Below the pieces are notes generated by a model. The model had not been told where the DNA came from. It was given only the letters and a program-made list of their open reading frames with translations, and did not search any database. A stretch of DNA of 64,000 nt from Naganishia liquefaciens (Eukaryota > Basidiomycota > Tremellomycetes > Filobasidiales > Filobasidiaceae), in the NCBI GenBank assembly GCA_013423385.1, contig BLZA01000017.1:496001-560000 (forward strand). The letters run 5' to 3'. How positions within the stretch are numbered: the stretch's first letter is position 1; each line of letters begins with the position of its first letter. The translations under genes and the position numbers were made by a program. Of the stretch, positions 1 to 10,306 are shown piece by piece.

Positions 1-388
1 TCTGGAAATATAGTTCGATGCTCATTGATTCACAGTACTACACAGGCATGGGGATAGGTTCCGCCACAAACAGCACACTCTCCTGCTTGACAGGAAGAAT
101 TTTGTGGACACCTTATTCGTTTTGCGGCATAGCGCTCGTGTTGTATCATGATTTCTCTCATGCAAAGTTGTATGGCGGTCTCAGCCAGAGACAGATATGG
201 TTCTTGATTTCGGATTGGCATGGGGGGATGGAAGCAAAGTAGGGCGATTGTGGCAGATCCTCCGCTTTATTGACCGAACGGCAATGGACGGTGTAGAGCT
301 ATGATTTTGAGTATCCACATTTCACCCGGTATCGCGCTCATTGTTGTGAGATTCGTTCTGTCAACCATTACTACCACAACGAATGCAT
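1..388. other. Left-edge flank without a recognised gene
   Basis: These bases lie beyond the stop codon of the minus-strand oxidoreductase. Short open frames exist on both strands (for example 18-242) but show no family resemblance and no splice-joined extension that I can follow. The stretch is probably 3' flank plus intergenic DNA. A gene lying mostly outside the window cannot be excluded. Confidence 0.4.
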
Positions 389-2053
389 CTACTTGATTTC
401 CAGAACGATCTTTGAACGCTCATTGTTAGCCTTTGACACACCAGATCGCCGTGACGAGCGTCTCACCTTGCCACTATTCTTATTCGCCTCCATCTCCTTG
501 TGCGCCTCTGCAACCCGCTCCCAGCCATAAACATCGTGCACGCTCACCTTCATGTCGCCCTTGACGATCATCGGCAACGCCTCCTTTTCAAACCTGCCCA
601 GCAGCTCGCCCTGGTACTCGGGCGACCGCGAGCGGAGCGTCGTGCCGCGCACGGTGAGACGCTTGAAGAGGAGGGGCGCAAAGGATGCCTTATCGGGGAG
701 GGTGGCGCCGGAGAGGAAGGCGAGAATGACGAGACGGCCGTCTTGGCGAAGGAGGGAGATGTTCTGCGCGCGGGACAGAACATTAGGGAGGAGGCTCTAT
801 GGAGTATTGTCAAAGTCATACCTTGTTCCAGTAATTGGGTCCGACTGGGTGGTCGTTAGTGATACGGTGTATACCGTTCCCAGAGCCTCGAGACTCACCG
901 AAATCGACAATGACATCGACGCCCTTCTCGTCAATCTTGCGCACTTCCTCCTCAAAGTCTACATCCACCAAATATCAGATCGCGAATCAACGCAAGTTTG
1001 CCGGAATACGCACTTTGTTCGCGGTAGTTGATCGGATGAACCTTTCCATTCGAGAGCTTGTCCAGGAACGCGACTTTATCGGCCGTACCGGCTGTGGTGA
1101 ATACCTTGTTGGCGCCGAATCCGACTGGATAGAACAATATCAAGTTAAGAGTCTCACAGTGGGTGTAAGCGGAAAGAGCAGCGTACCTGCCAACTGGTTC
1201 GCGGCTACTCCCACACCAGAGGCGCCCTGGACAACCACGTATCAGCCTCGATCAATCTCGCCGTGAGCTTTTGACTGACCGCATGTACCAATACATTCTC
1301 GCCCTGTTTGAAGCCACCCTCGAGGAACAGCGCCTGGAACGCGGTCATCCAGTTCTCCGGGATGCCCGCTGCCTCAATCCACGAGAGGGATTCGGGCTTG
1401 CGAATAATCATCTTGGAGGAAATGGCAATATATTCGGCATATGCTCCCTATTCAGAGGAGTCCTGTGTTAGCGGCAAGGAGAGGCAGAGAAAAGATATTG
1501 GACATACACCATAAGCAAGACCAAAGACTTGATCGCCTTGCTTCCATTCTTCGCCATTAAAGCTCTTCAGGCCCTGCTCAGGCATGGACACAATCTCTCC
1601 GGAGAACTCGACACCCATAATTGTCTTGGATGCTTGAGGCGGTAAAGGATATTTGCCCTCTCGCTGCATAATGTCCATCCTGTTGAGACCGAATGCGCGA
1701 ACCTGATGATACGCAAGAGTGTGTTGAGATGGTCGCTTCCAGTAGGAATGTCACGGAGAGGAGCGCACCTTGACGAGGACCTGACCCTTTTCCAGCGTCG
1801 GCACTTCTTCTTCACCCATGTACAGATCATCAGCGGACCCCTTTCCATTCTTGATGAGGATACACTTCATCTTTTCCGGAATAGACGTCGACATGGCGCG
1901 GTATTGGTGGTATTTCGTCAGGCAAGGTACGGCTAAACGGTATGCAGCTCGTGTGGCTCGTGTGGCTCGTGTGGCTCGTGTGGCTCGTGTGGTGCAGGAC
2001 AGGCGAAAGGCAGTGCTTGTGATCTGGGATAGCAGTGATCGGCGGAGGGACAT
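389..2053 (-). CDS. NADPH:quinone oxidoreductase, PIG3/zeta-crystallin type (MDR family), probably mitochondrial
   Basis: This is a medium-chain reductase of the quinone oxidoreductase group, expected to reduce quinones or related enones with NADPH. After the start at 2053, about 50 residues form an Arg/Thr/Ala-rich leader that looks like a mitochondrial presequence. The MDR N-terminus follows (MKCILIKNGKG, then a LEKGQVLVKV strand). The last part reads VHDVYGWERVAEAHKEMEANKNSGK and, after a 54-base in-frame intron, IVLEIK. That matches the PIG3 ending (AHKYMEANKNIGKIVLEL) as I recall it. Several short introns interrupt the middle. A second ATG after the leader (MSTSIPEKM) could give a cytosolic form. 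No structural-zinc cysteine cluster was seen, as expected for quinone reductases. The gene is divergent from translin. The family call is firm; substrate and compartment are inferred. Confidence 0.85.
1948..1992. repeat. Five 9-base tandem repeats in the oxidoreductase leader
   Basis: The unit ctcgtgtgg is repeated five times head to tail without a mismatch. On the minus strand it is in frame with the oxidoreductase leader and encodes a Thr-Arg-Ala tripeptide repeat. The length is a multiple of three, so copy-number change would lengthen or shorten the basic leader without shifting frame. Confidence 0.95.
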
Positions 2054-2359
2054 GATCAGGGGCGCAGGAAATATATATGTGCAGCAGTGGGCAGGCAGGC
2101 CGAGTTATTAATAGAGAGGACCGCCAGCGGGGACGGGTATGCCCATGCAGGTATGACTAATATGATGCGTTGCAAAGCCACGCACCCCTTGGGCGAGCTA
2201 AAAAGGACCGCTTTCGGTTCCCAAAAGAAGCCGGTTTTAGCGGGTAAATAAAGTTCGAGTGTCTGGCGATCGATTCATCATACATGCATGCACATCTCAC
2301 AGGTCACCTTCACATCGAACTCAACCTCATCCTCGACCTACTGTAAAATACCAGCAGCG
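2054..2359. promoter_or_regulatory. Divergent promoter between the oxidoreductase and translin
   Basis: About 300 bases separate two divergently oriented start codons, so both promoters must lie here. Upstream ATG triplets near 2283-2290 precede the preferred translin start. The one at 2287 would open a frame unrelated to translin. No specific transcription-factor site can be claimed. Confidence 0.6.
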
Positions 2360-3530
2360 ATGGACGACCCAATGTCCCCAGCTCCTTCCGGCAAGGTCGC
2401 CGCCTCCCTCACAGAAACCCTCATGCGAATCAGCGCAGACCTCGAGGCCGAACAGACGCTCAAAGAGGTGCGTCTCGCGGTTCCATCTTGTCTTCTTTGC
2501 GCGCTCACGTCCCTCTTCTCGCAACAGTCTATCAAGGAATCACTGCAACCGCTCGATACACTATCACGCTCCGTCACGGCGCTCATCAACCGTGTGCATT
2601 CCACGCCATCAGACCAACGTGAGTCTGACGGATCGCGCAAACGTTACTTTCTTCGCGCTGACAACCGGAATCTCTGGTATAGTGGAGGCTCTCGCGCAGC
2701 AGACGCTCGATCAGGTCAGAGCCTCTTCGACGCAGTGGGAGGTCGTCGCGGAAAAGATCCCACGCGGGGAATACCACCGGCAAGTCTCCCTTCCCATGCC
2801 GTCGCCTTTCCCTTTTCCACACCAACCGCTGCTAACGGTCCCACGCAATTTTGAACCCCGATAGATATGCGTACCAGCCGTCATTCATCCTCAAGCCGCT
2901 CGTGACCGCCATTACGCTCGCCTTTTTCTTGCTGCATGATGACCTCATCCCTCTCCCGCTCGCGGCGGAAACCATCGGAAGTAAGTCTTTCCGGCCCCAC
3001 GACGCGGCGCGGCAATTGAGCTTTGCGCGAGAAAACGATCGCGAGAGCTGATGTGCCTCGGTGGGATAGTCAAGTCCGAATGGCAGGATAGGCTTCAGCT
3101 TTCACCAGACGATTACCTCCAAGGCGTCATTGGCGCCTCGAACGAACTCGTACGTAATAATAAGTCCCTCAAAGGCGCCTGTTTCCATCAGGGTCAATCG
3201 TCTGATCTTTTCGAATCTCGATCGCATAACGTAGGCTCGACTGGCAATGAACGCCGTGACGCTGCGCAACTTTTCCCTCCCGCTCCGCATCGCCGCATTC
3301 GAAAAAGACCTCTTTGCCGGCTTTTCCCTCGTACGTTCTGCCTCCCTCTACCTTGCCGGAAACCCCCTTGCTCATCGGGCGCGGCGCTGTGAATTTGGCA
3401 GTTGAACCTACGAAACGACGCGCTGCGACGGCGATTTGATAGCCTCAAGTACGATGTCAAGCGGTGCGAGGACGTCGTGTATGACATTACGCTGCGGAAT
3501 CTCGCCCCACCGCCGGCGCAGTCTGGATAG
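2360..3530 (+). CDS. tsn1: Translin
   Basis: Translin is a small all-helical nucleic-acid-binding protein that forms ring-shaped octamers, with TRAX as partner in the C3PO complex. The nuclease activity belongs to TRAX, which is not in this window. Seven exons can be joined to a protein of about 235 residues, close to the usual 228. Recognisable family stretches are WQDRLQLSPDDYLQGVIGAS (the WLTPEDYLHG region), ASNEL, a segment ending KDLFAGFSL, and LRRRFDSLKYDVKRCEDVVY near the C-terminus, ending APPPAQSG. The start at 2360 (MDDPMSPAPSG) begins the first exon. An in-frame upstream codon could add about 24 residues but has no family support. One intron, 2780-2864, has GC-AG borders. Confidence 0.93.
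2780..2864 (+). other. GC-AG intron in translin
   Basis: The reading frame stays open only if the donor is the GC of ggcaagtctccc and the acceptor the AG at 2863-2864. This joins ...GEYHR to YAYQPSF. No GT donor at this point restores the frame. The GC donor is followed by AAGT, the strong match to U1 that GC introns usually need. Confidence 0.75.
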
Positions 3531-4586
3531 GAAAAAAAGAGGGGCCGTGGAGTTTTGGTAGCATTATGTGTAGCGAATCTACAACACAGTATGATGATGT
3601 ATCATTACTTTGGCGCCCGAGGTCCGTGTTATACGTCGAGCTCGATTGAAGTGCACGTGCGCTGTCGGTATGCAGCCCGCTTACGAGTCTTCCCTCCAAG
3701 GGCAATCGGGTCCTCTCGCCGGTAGTCGTACAGTCGAGCGAGCGACGTTTGGCCTCGGTACCGTCCATTCAAAAAAAAAAGAGATTGGCTTGCGAGATAT
3801 CGGGACCCGGCCTGATCCGACCTGTTGTATCACGTCCGAGTATCTTGACCGGCCGAGAGGTCTACGCGGCGGATCGATCTCCAACGGGCCAAGATGGACG
3901 GTAGGCCTCTATGCGAAAGCATCCCCGCGGGGATGACGAGCATGATGATTGTATCTATGCACCGATCCACCCCTTTACCGATGATGACCCGCCGCGGTGG
4001 CAGCCCCACGCGAAGCCAGGAGGCTGATCACGACACATGAACCGACAAAGGCCGCACTGCGAACGCGAAAGGGATGTGTTCAGCCACCGACCACGGGGTC
4101 TGAGAGGAAGGGGCCGCGGGGGGAGGGGGGGCGTACAATTTGTAGAATGTGGTACGGGAGAGCTGTCGTTCCTCGTCGGATGTACGGGAGGACGCAAAGA
4201 TGTCTGCGAGATGGGCGCGCCCAAGGGGGGCGGGGGGGAGGAGAGGGGTGTCAGATGGGAAGGGCAGCGGGGTCGTGGGATAGACGGGACGCACGTCTGA
4301 GGTTTGGGAGGGCCATGAGGTGGTGTGGTGGTGCTGGGGATGGAACGGGGCGGGCGTGGCTGGATGGGATGGGATGGGATGGGATGGGATGCGCCGACTT
4401 GGGCTGCATGACTGGGCGCCGAGTGAGTGAGCGCACGTGACATGACGCGGCACCGGCGACCCGCGCGTCACCTCGGGCGGCCAGCGGGCTCGGGCTCTTC
4501 TTGTTCGTTCGTGGCTGCACCCGTCCATCCCCATCCGCCGGTATCTTGCCCATCCCATCTATATTACCATCGGACTGCATCCACCA
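3531..4586. other. G-rich intergenic region upstream of ENT3
   Basis: About 1 kb between translin and ENT3, both on the plus strand. It should hold the translin terminator and the ENT3 promoter. The 4100-4400 part is strongly purine-skewed, with long G runs (around 4110-4130 and 4222-4245) and a (GGGAT)5 tandem. Long open frames on both strands here are low-complexity Pro/Ser/His or Gly/Arg translations of the skewed DNA and are not believable genes. Confidence 0.7.
4366..4390 (+). repeat. (GGGAT)5 tandem, potential G-quadruplex
   Basis: Five perfect copies of gggat follow a ggat half-unit, giving five GGG runs separated by AT, about 200 bases upstream of the ENT3 start. Three-base G runs with two-base loops fit the standard G-quadruplex motif on the coding strand. 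Confidence 0.9.
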
Positions 4587-6623
4587 ATGGATCTCGTCGA
4601 ACGTACGTGACATTTCCCTGCACCCCTCATTCGTCCTCTCACCGCCGCGCGCCCTTGCCCCAGAACTCGCCAAACAGGCATCCCAGATCTCGATATACGA
4701 CATCAAATCCTACTACAATCAAGCCAAGAATGCCGTCCTCAACGTCAGCGAGATGGAGGCGAAAGTGAGGGAAGCAACGAATGATGATTCTTGGTGAGCG
4801 CCGACGGGGCTGGAGTCTGTGTCGGGCAGAGGGCACTGATCAAGTGAGAATTAGGGGCGCGTCGTCGACGCTGATGCAGGAGATCGCCCAGGGGTGAGTC
4901 TTTGCTTGGGTCTACAGTGCTGAATCGCGTTGCTGAATTTGCTACCTCGTAGAACGCACAACTTGTATGCAAAGCTGTGATCCTTCTTACGCAGCCGAGC
5001 GAGGTTGACAAACCCTTGCCCCTGCCCCGCGCAGCCAACAATTCAACGAAATCCTGCCCCTCATCTGGTCTCGATTCCACGAATGCGAGGCGCGAGACTG
5101 GCGTCAGATCTACAAGGTAATGCTCCACCTGCCCCATCCTCCCATCCCGGGTCTGACGCTGATTCGCGCTGTGGACGTCAGGCTCTCACCCTACTCGAGT
5201 ATCTCGTCAAGAACGGCTCAGAGCGCGTCGTGGATGATGCGAGGTCGCATGTGTCGACCATCAAGATGCTGCGTTCGTTCCACTACATTGATGAAAAGGG
5301 CAAGGACCAAGGTATCAACGGTGAGTCCCCCCAAAGTCATCAATGTTCCAGTCGTCTCGACAACTTATCGACGCCTCGGATGTACGGCGTAGTGCGGAAC
5401 AGGTCAAAAGAGCTCGCCGAGCTTCTGGGCGACGTCGATCGAATCAGGCAGGAACGACGCAAAGCCAAGCAGAACCGAAACAAGTATGGTGGCATGTCGG
5501 GCGGGATGGGCAGTACCGGTGGAATGGGCGGCATGGGCGGCGGAGGCGGTGGGCGGTACGGTGGCTTCGGGAGCGAGAGTAGTGGCGGGTATGATGCCGG
5601 GAGGGGCGGGTCGCGCGGGTACGGACGGGACGAGTATGACTCTGGCGGTACGTTCCCCCGACTGTTTCCCAGGGAGACTCGACAGTGGTAGGCTTATACA
5701 AAGCAACTTAGACCTGTACCGCGGCAGCGCGCCGCATCGGGGAAACAGCGGTTCTTCATCGCGTGTCGGCGCACCGTCGGCCGATTTCGATCAATACGAC
5801 GCCGGCGAGGACGAAGATGTCTCGTCGTCGAGTCGACCGTCTTTGAACGCGCGAACGGCCGCAGGAGCGTCGTCTGCGCGCGTCGCCAAGGGCAAAGCCT
5901 CTGCCAGCGGGACCCGCGCTCAGCCGGCTGCTGCGCCGGCTCCGGCACCGAAGCCTGCCGTCGTCAACTTGTTTGACTTTGATGATGACGTGCCTGTGCC
6001 CAGCGCCACGCTCGCTCCGGCTGCGGCTGCCGCGCCGGCTGCTGATCTCGTAGATGACGGCAAGTCCCTCTTGATTCGATCAGAATAGAACAATTGGCTG
6101 ACCCGTAGGAATGGCCTCGACAGACGACTTTGCAGATTTCCAAGCCGCCCCGACGTCGTCCGTGCCTGCGCCTGCGCCTGCACCGACACCGTCCAAGCCA
6201 GCGGCCGGCGGAAACGTCTTTGACTTTCTCGATGCCGTCCCGACCGCATCCTCGCGTGCCGCCGTATCTTCGCCCACATTCCCGCCTGTCAATTCTGCAC
6301 AGCAGGCGCCGTCATTTGGCGCGTTTGACGGCGGTTCGACCAATGCGGCAAAGTCTGGCACCCTGGGCTCTGCTCCGCCCAAGCCCGCAACGACTTCAAC
6401 CAACTCTGCCGGCGGTTTCGGCGGATTCGATGATCTGTGGAATACCTCACTTTCGTCAGCCGGCGGGAGCAAGCCTGCCGCTGCGGCAACGGGGAAGAAA
6501 ACGATTGCCGAGATGGAGAGGGAAAAGACAATGGCCAGTCTCTGGGGCTCGTCGAGCGCGAGCGCTGCAGCGCCAGCTCAGTCAAAGCCGAGCTCGGGTG
6601 GCTTTGAGGACCTCTTGGGGTGA
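4587..6623 (+). CDS. ENT3: Ent3/epsinR-type ENTH-domain clathrin adaptor
   Basis: This is an epsin-like adaptor of the trans-Golgi/endosome route, which binds phosphoinositides through an N-terminal ENTH domain and recruits clathrin and AP-1/GGA adaptors. The spliced N-terminus reads MDLVEQLAKQASQISIYDIK, then NAVLNVSEMEAKVREATNDD, ASSTLMQEIAQGTHNF, EARDWRQIYKALTLLEYL and IKMLRSFHYIDEKGKDQGIN, closely following yeast Ent3. The tail is Gly-rich, then low-complexity Ala/Pro/Ser with spaced aromatic-acidic motifs (LFDFDD, DFADFQ, VFDFLD, GGFGGFDDLW and the C-terminal GGFEDLLG), of the kind that binds gamma-ear domains. Exon 3 is a 12-base microexon. No ubiquitin-interacting motif was seen, which favours Ent3/epsinR over Ent1/2. 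It converges on RSC9 with 127 bases between stop codons. Confidence 0.9.
4953..4964 (+). other. 12-base microexon of ENT3
   Basis: The exon aacgcacaactt sits between an AG acceptor at 4951-4952 and a GT donor at 4965. Including it supplies the residues G-T-H-N-F of the ENTH helix between IAQ and QQFNEILPLIW, exactly where Ent3 proteins have GTYNF. Skipping it keeps the frame but deletes four residues of a conserved helix. Confidence 0.85.
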
Positions 6624-6750
6624 ACGAAGATGCGTCATAGACTTGTTTGGACAAAGATATGTAAATCAATGGAAATTCACTGTTTGTAAACGGCCAGTAC
6701 GCCGAGCGCATATGTAAACGAACGAATATCTCCCGCGCAATGCTGCTGAT

Positions 6751-9651
6751 CTAGAATCCGAGACATTCCACCAGTCGTTTCGCCACCTCTCCCCCGCTAA
6801 GCTCCAGCATTTGCAACACGGGTTCTTGCACGACACTGCGGAAGGCAAGTCGCGCACGCTGTCTGTGCTCTGGCTCCAAAGGCACACTGGGCTCCGCTGC
6901 GACTTCTAGCGCATTGCTCTGCTTTTCGTCCGTGCCGTTTGCCGGTTGTAATGCCGGGTCGATGTACGTCCCCTCCAGCAATCCAGGCGGTGCCGGCAGA
7001 CCAAACGCACCGAGTCGGTCCAATTTTCGTTTCTTGCGGTTCCTGCTTGACGACCCGCGATCTTGCATGCTACCCTCTCGCATTTCAGAGACGTCTTGCT
7101 CCATATCGAGCGATTCATCGTTGCCCGAGCGTTCCATGTCATCCCGCAGCGCTCTCGCCAGGTTTTTCAAAATCATGCACGCATAGTAGCCCTCCTGCAT
7201 CGGCTGGCCCGTCTTGTCCGTGGGGAATTCGAGGCCAAAGTATGACAATGGATGAACGATGTCACCATTAGAGAATCCCTGTTGCGGCTGGGAGATGGTC
7301 GACAGGTAGGGAAGCGGAGGAACTCTTCGCCAATCGGTTTGAAAGCCAGAGATACCCGAGTAGATTTTGACCGCAGGGTCGTCGGGATGTATGACGACCC
7401 GCTTCGGTTCCGGTACCTTGGTCGGATCGATCGGCAAGGGCAAGTGGGTCATCATGTGAGTCGCTGTGGCGTTGTCGCATGTGCAGAGCGCCCATCGACA
7501 CTTGATAGGGCGAGCCGTGCCATCTGGAAAACTGGGACCGGCCAGATGACTCGTTCTGATGTGTGCGAGTAGCTCGGCATTGGACATCGGACCCAGCCGG
7601 TCGGCACATCCTTGCCATTTACACATGTAATTTCGCCTGCGACCTGTCAAGACGGGAAATTTAGGCATCGAACAAATTTGCGACATTGTAATCACGTACC
7701 CAGACTGCGCTTGAACCGCAAACCATTGATAACGAATTTCGGGGGTGAAATGGGACGGCCTTGCGCATCTTCCCGTATGACCATTGCAGATGCGCCGGGA
7801 AAGACCGCTGTTGCCGCTTTGATCACATCTCCTGCAACTGCCGGTGGCGGGATAGCCGGGCCATTTTCTTCCGTTTCGACAAAATTTTGATATGCCTTCC
7901 AGAATGTGACTTGGGTCATGTACGATTGCGGCTGATACATGAGGCACTCTCGCATCCTGAAGCAAAAACGCACACGAAGAGATTAAACGCCGAGTTCAGC
8001 ACATGCCGAGGAACTTACCACGCATATGAGCGCTCAGGTTCGCGCATCGATCGTATTCTTTGCCTGAGATCCGCATCTAGCACGATCTTTGGGCCCAGTC
8101 CGATTCCTTCGCCGGCGAAGTCATCGCCATCGTCGTCCGCTAGGCACGGCGCCAGCCATTTACCAGCACCTTCTGAACCCTTGACATTTGTCATGGACCC
8201 GACTCCAATAATTGGCGATATTTCCTGGATCCGTCCCAGGGGTCCGTATATTCGCATCTGCTTGTACAGCGATTTGGTGCCGTATCGGGTGAGTCCAATC
8301 AAGATCCGCAAGAGCCCATCCAAGTCTTGTCGTTTGAGCGTTGTTGTCGCGAGCGATGCATTCGACGTGATGTGATACAGCAATCCGAGCGATTGCAGGA
8401 ACAGCTCTTTCGGCCACGGGGTCTGCTCATGCTGTGATGGTGTGAGAACGAGGAACGTCGCCAGCCGGTCCACGATTTCGTCTGTCGGTAACAGGGTTGC
8501 CGGGATGGCAATGAAGAGTTGAATACAGACCTTGATCATGGCTAAATCGCTCGTTTTGCTAAAAAGAGCCGGAATGCTATCAAATATGATGTCTCTAAGC
8601 AATTGCCCAGTCTGCCGGAGCGTATCTTCTGTTGCGTCCGTGCCAATAGGAGTCACGTTGACGGCGGGTGTAGCAATTTTGCTGTTGCCATCCCCAGGGG
8701 TCACAGTCGATGGCGATGATCGATCGATGGTGTGCATGATGCAAGGGAGAATGAGGATAAGGATTTCCATGATATGAAGTAGCATCTCTGGCATTCGCAG
8801 CGCAAGGTCCAGAATGTCTTGTCGTCGACAGATCTTGCTCATGAAAAGCAAGATCCGTGGTGGCAGATACGGCAAGGTCGCTGTAGATCCAATGACGCCG
8901 CCGATATTCCTCAGCTTGGCCAGATCCTCTGCCGTGTACTTTCCTCGAACTCCCACCAGCAGCCTGCATACCTTCTCGTGCGCGATACATGCGTTTCGGA
9001 TGGCGAGAAAGGCATCCAATGCCCAGCGCTCATGATCGGCTTCGTCTTGGCCTTGCAGCCACTCTCCCTCTACGCCTTGTTCCAGTCGTTGCTGATGTCG
9101 TTCCCAATCCTCGAGCCATAAATCTGCGAGACCGAGAAGAGCTTCAATGCTTCCCGGATAGACGGTGAAGTCGGATGGAGGCCCGTCCCGTCGCGAGTAA
9201 TCCAGGATAACGGGAAGCGCCGAATCGATCTCCTCTTTGATGCCGGATCTAATGGAAAGGAAAAAGGTGTTGCCCACGCCCCTTTCGGGATGGTAACCTG
9301 AAGGATTCGAAGAAGTTAGAAGCAGCCTTGAAGGGAAAAAGAGGCGTCCTGACCTTGCTGCTTCATTGTTCTCTCCTGTTTCTTCTTTCTGACTTTTCTG
9401 TCTTGACTCCTAAAGATTGATTCCCGTTCCGCAAAGGCGTCCAAGGAAGGGTAGGCGTAGGGAGCTGACCCGATGAGCGATTGCTCGTAGCTCGAGTAAG
9501 GGATGTTCCTGGAATACGCAAGGGAGAAAGTTGCCGGAGCTGGTGGAGGTGGCTCTAACGCGATGCTGCGCGAAGGTTGAGGTTGCTGCTGTTCAGCGAG
9601 TGACGGTGATTGTGTGACTGATTCCTCTGATGCAACGGCCGATGGCTGCAT
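6751..9651 (-). CDS. RSC9: RSC9-like subunit of the RSC chromatin remodeler
   Basis: Rsc9 is a subunit of the SWI/SNF-type RSC nucleosome remodeler, related to animal ARID2. The N-terminus (from MQPSAVASEE) is disordered and Gln/Pro/Ser-rich. A long helical-repeat region follows (8015-9277). Next comes an RFX-type DNA-binding segment (YQPQSYMTQVTFWKAYQNF, AATAVFPGASAMVI, PKFVINGLRF) that aligns well with yeast Rsc9. Two C2H2-like fingers come next (CKWQGC ... HIRTSH and CRWALC ... HMMTHL). The C-terminus carries a nuclear basic patch (RNRKKRKLDRLG) and ends LVECLGF. No N-terminal ARID domain was seen. Exons are few and large. The RFX part makes the call fairly firm. Confidence 0.85.
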
Positions 9652-10306
9652 CGAGGCCGAAGAGCAACCGAACGGGACCGAAACGGTGGCCTTGGCTTCA
9701 CTGCTCCAATTGAATGAGGTTGAGACAGGTTCTACGACGGAGCGGTTGCTCTACGCGTTGCTGGGAGACGAAATGCCCTAATTTCTTGATGTGCGGGCCA
9801 TTTGACGCGTGCCGTGTTCCGCGCGCGTTGTCGTTGCCGATACAGGCTGTTGTGATACACCGCACCACACTTGATGTTCGCTTCACCACAACGTATTTCC
9901 TTCACCGGTCGGGAATAGCCCTTTCCACGATCTGAGGACGACCACAATAGGAAGCAGGAGCAGTCAGGGTGACCGGAACCGCGCTTTTCTGAACATCTAG
10001 CGTGCTTGAATTACGTCAGCAGATTGCCCTGAGCAGCGGTGATCTCCTGCTTGCCTATGTTATCTCTCTCAGAATTATCTGTCTGCAGGAGCTGCGTTTC
10101 CCATGTTACGCATTCTTCTATGATGCATTACTGTAGCTACATTAAGAATCCAGCCTGTACCGTTGCAGCAGCCTAATCCAATACTGTTCTGACGCCCTGA
10201 TCCTCGGGTCATCCCTGATTTTTTGCGCAGCACGATGCTTGCGTTTCCGCGAGATGGCGACCGAGACAGGCATCCATCTGTTTGCCAGCTTGTCCGCCTA
10301 CGTACT
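9652..10306. other. Intergenic: RSC9 promoter and transporter 3' flank
   Basis: Both neighbours are on the minus strand. The region therefore carries the RSC9 promoter and leader next to 9651, and the 3' flank of the transporter next to 10306. Short open frames are present but none resembles a known family. I see nothing else. Confidence 0.5.

Noticed and set aside
4366-4390. (GGGAT)5 as an internal telomere remnant
   Set aside because: The unit is not the fungal telomere repeat (TTAGGG type) and the array is too short. It sits in an ordinary promoter.
3955-4558. Overlapping 160-176 codon minus-strand frames rich in Pro/Ser/His
   Set aside because: They are translations of the G-rich promoter block, low in complexity on every frame, with no family pattern.
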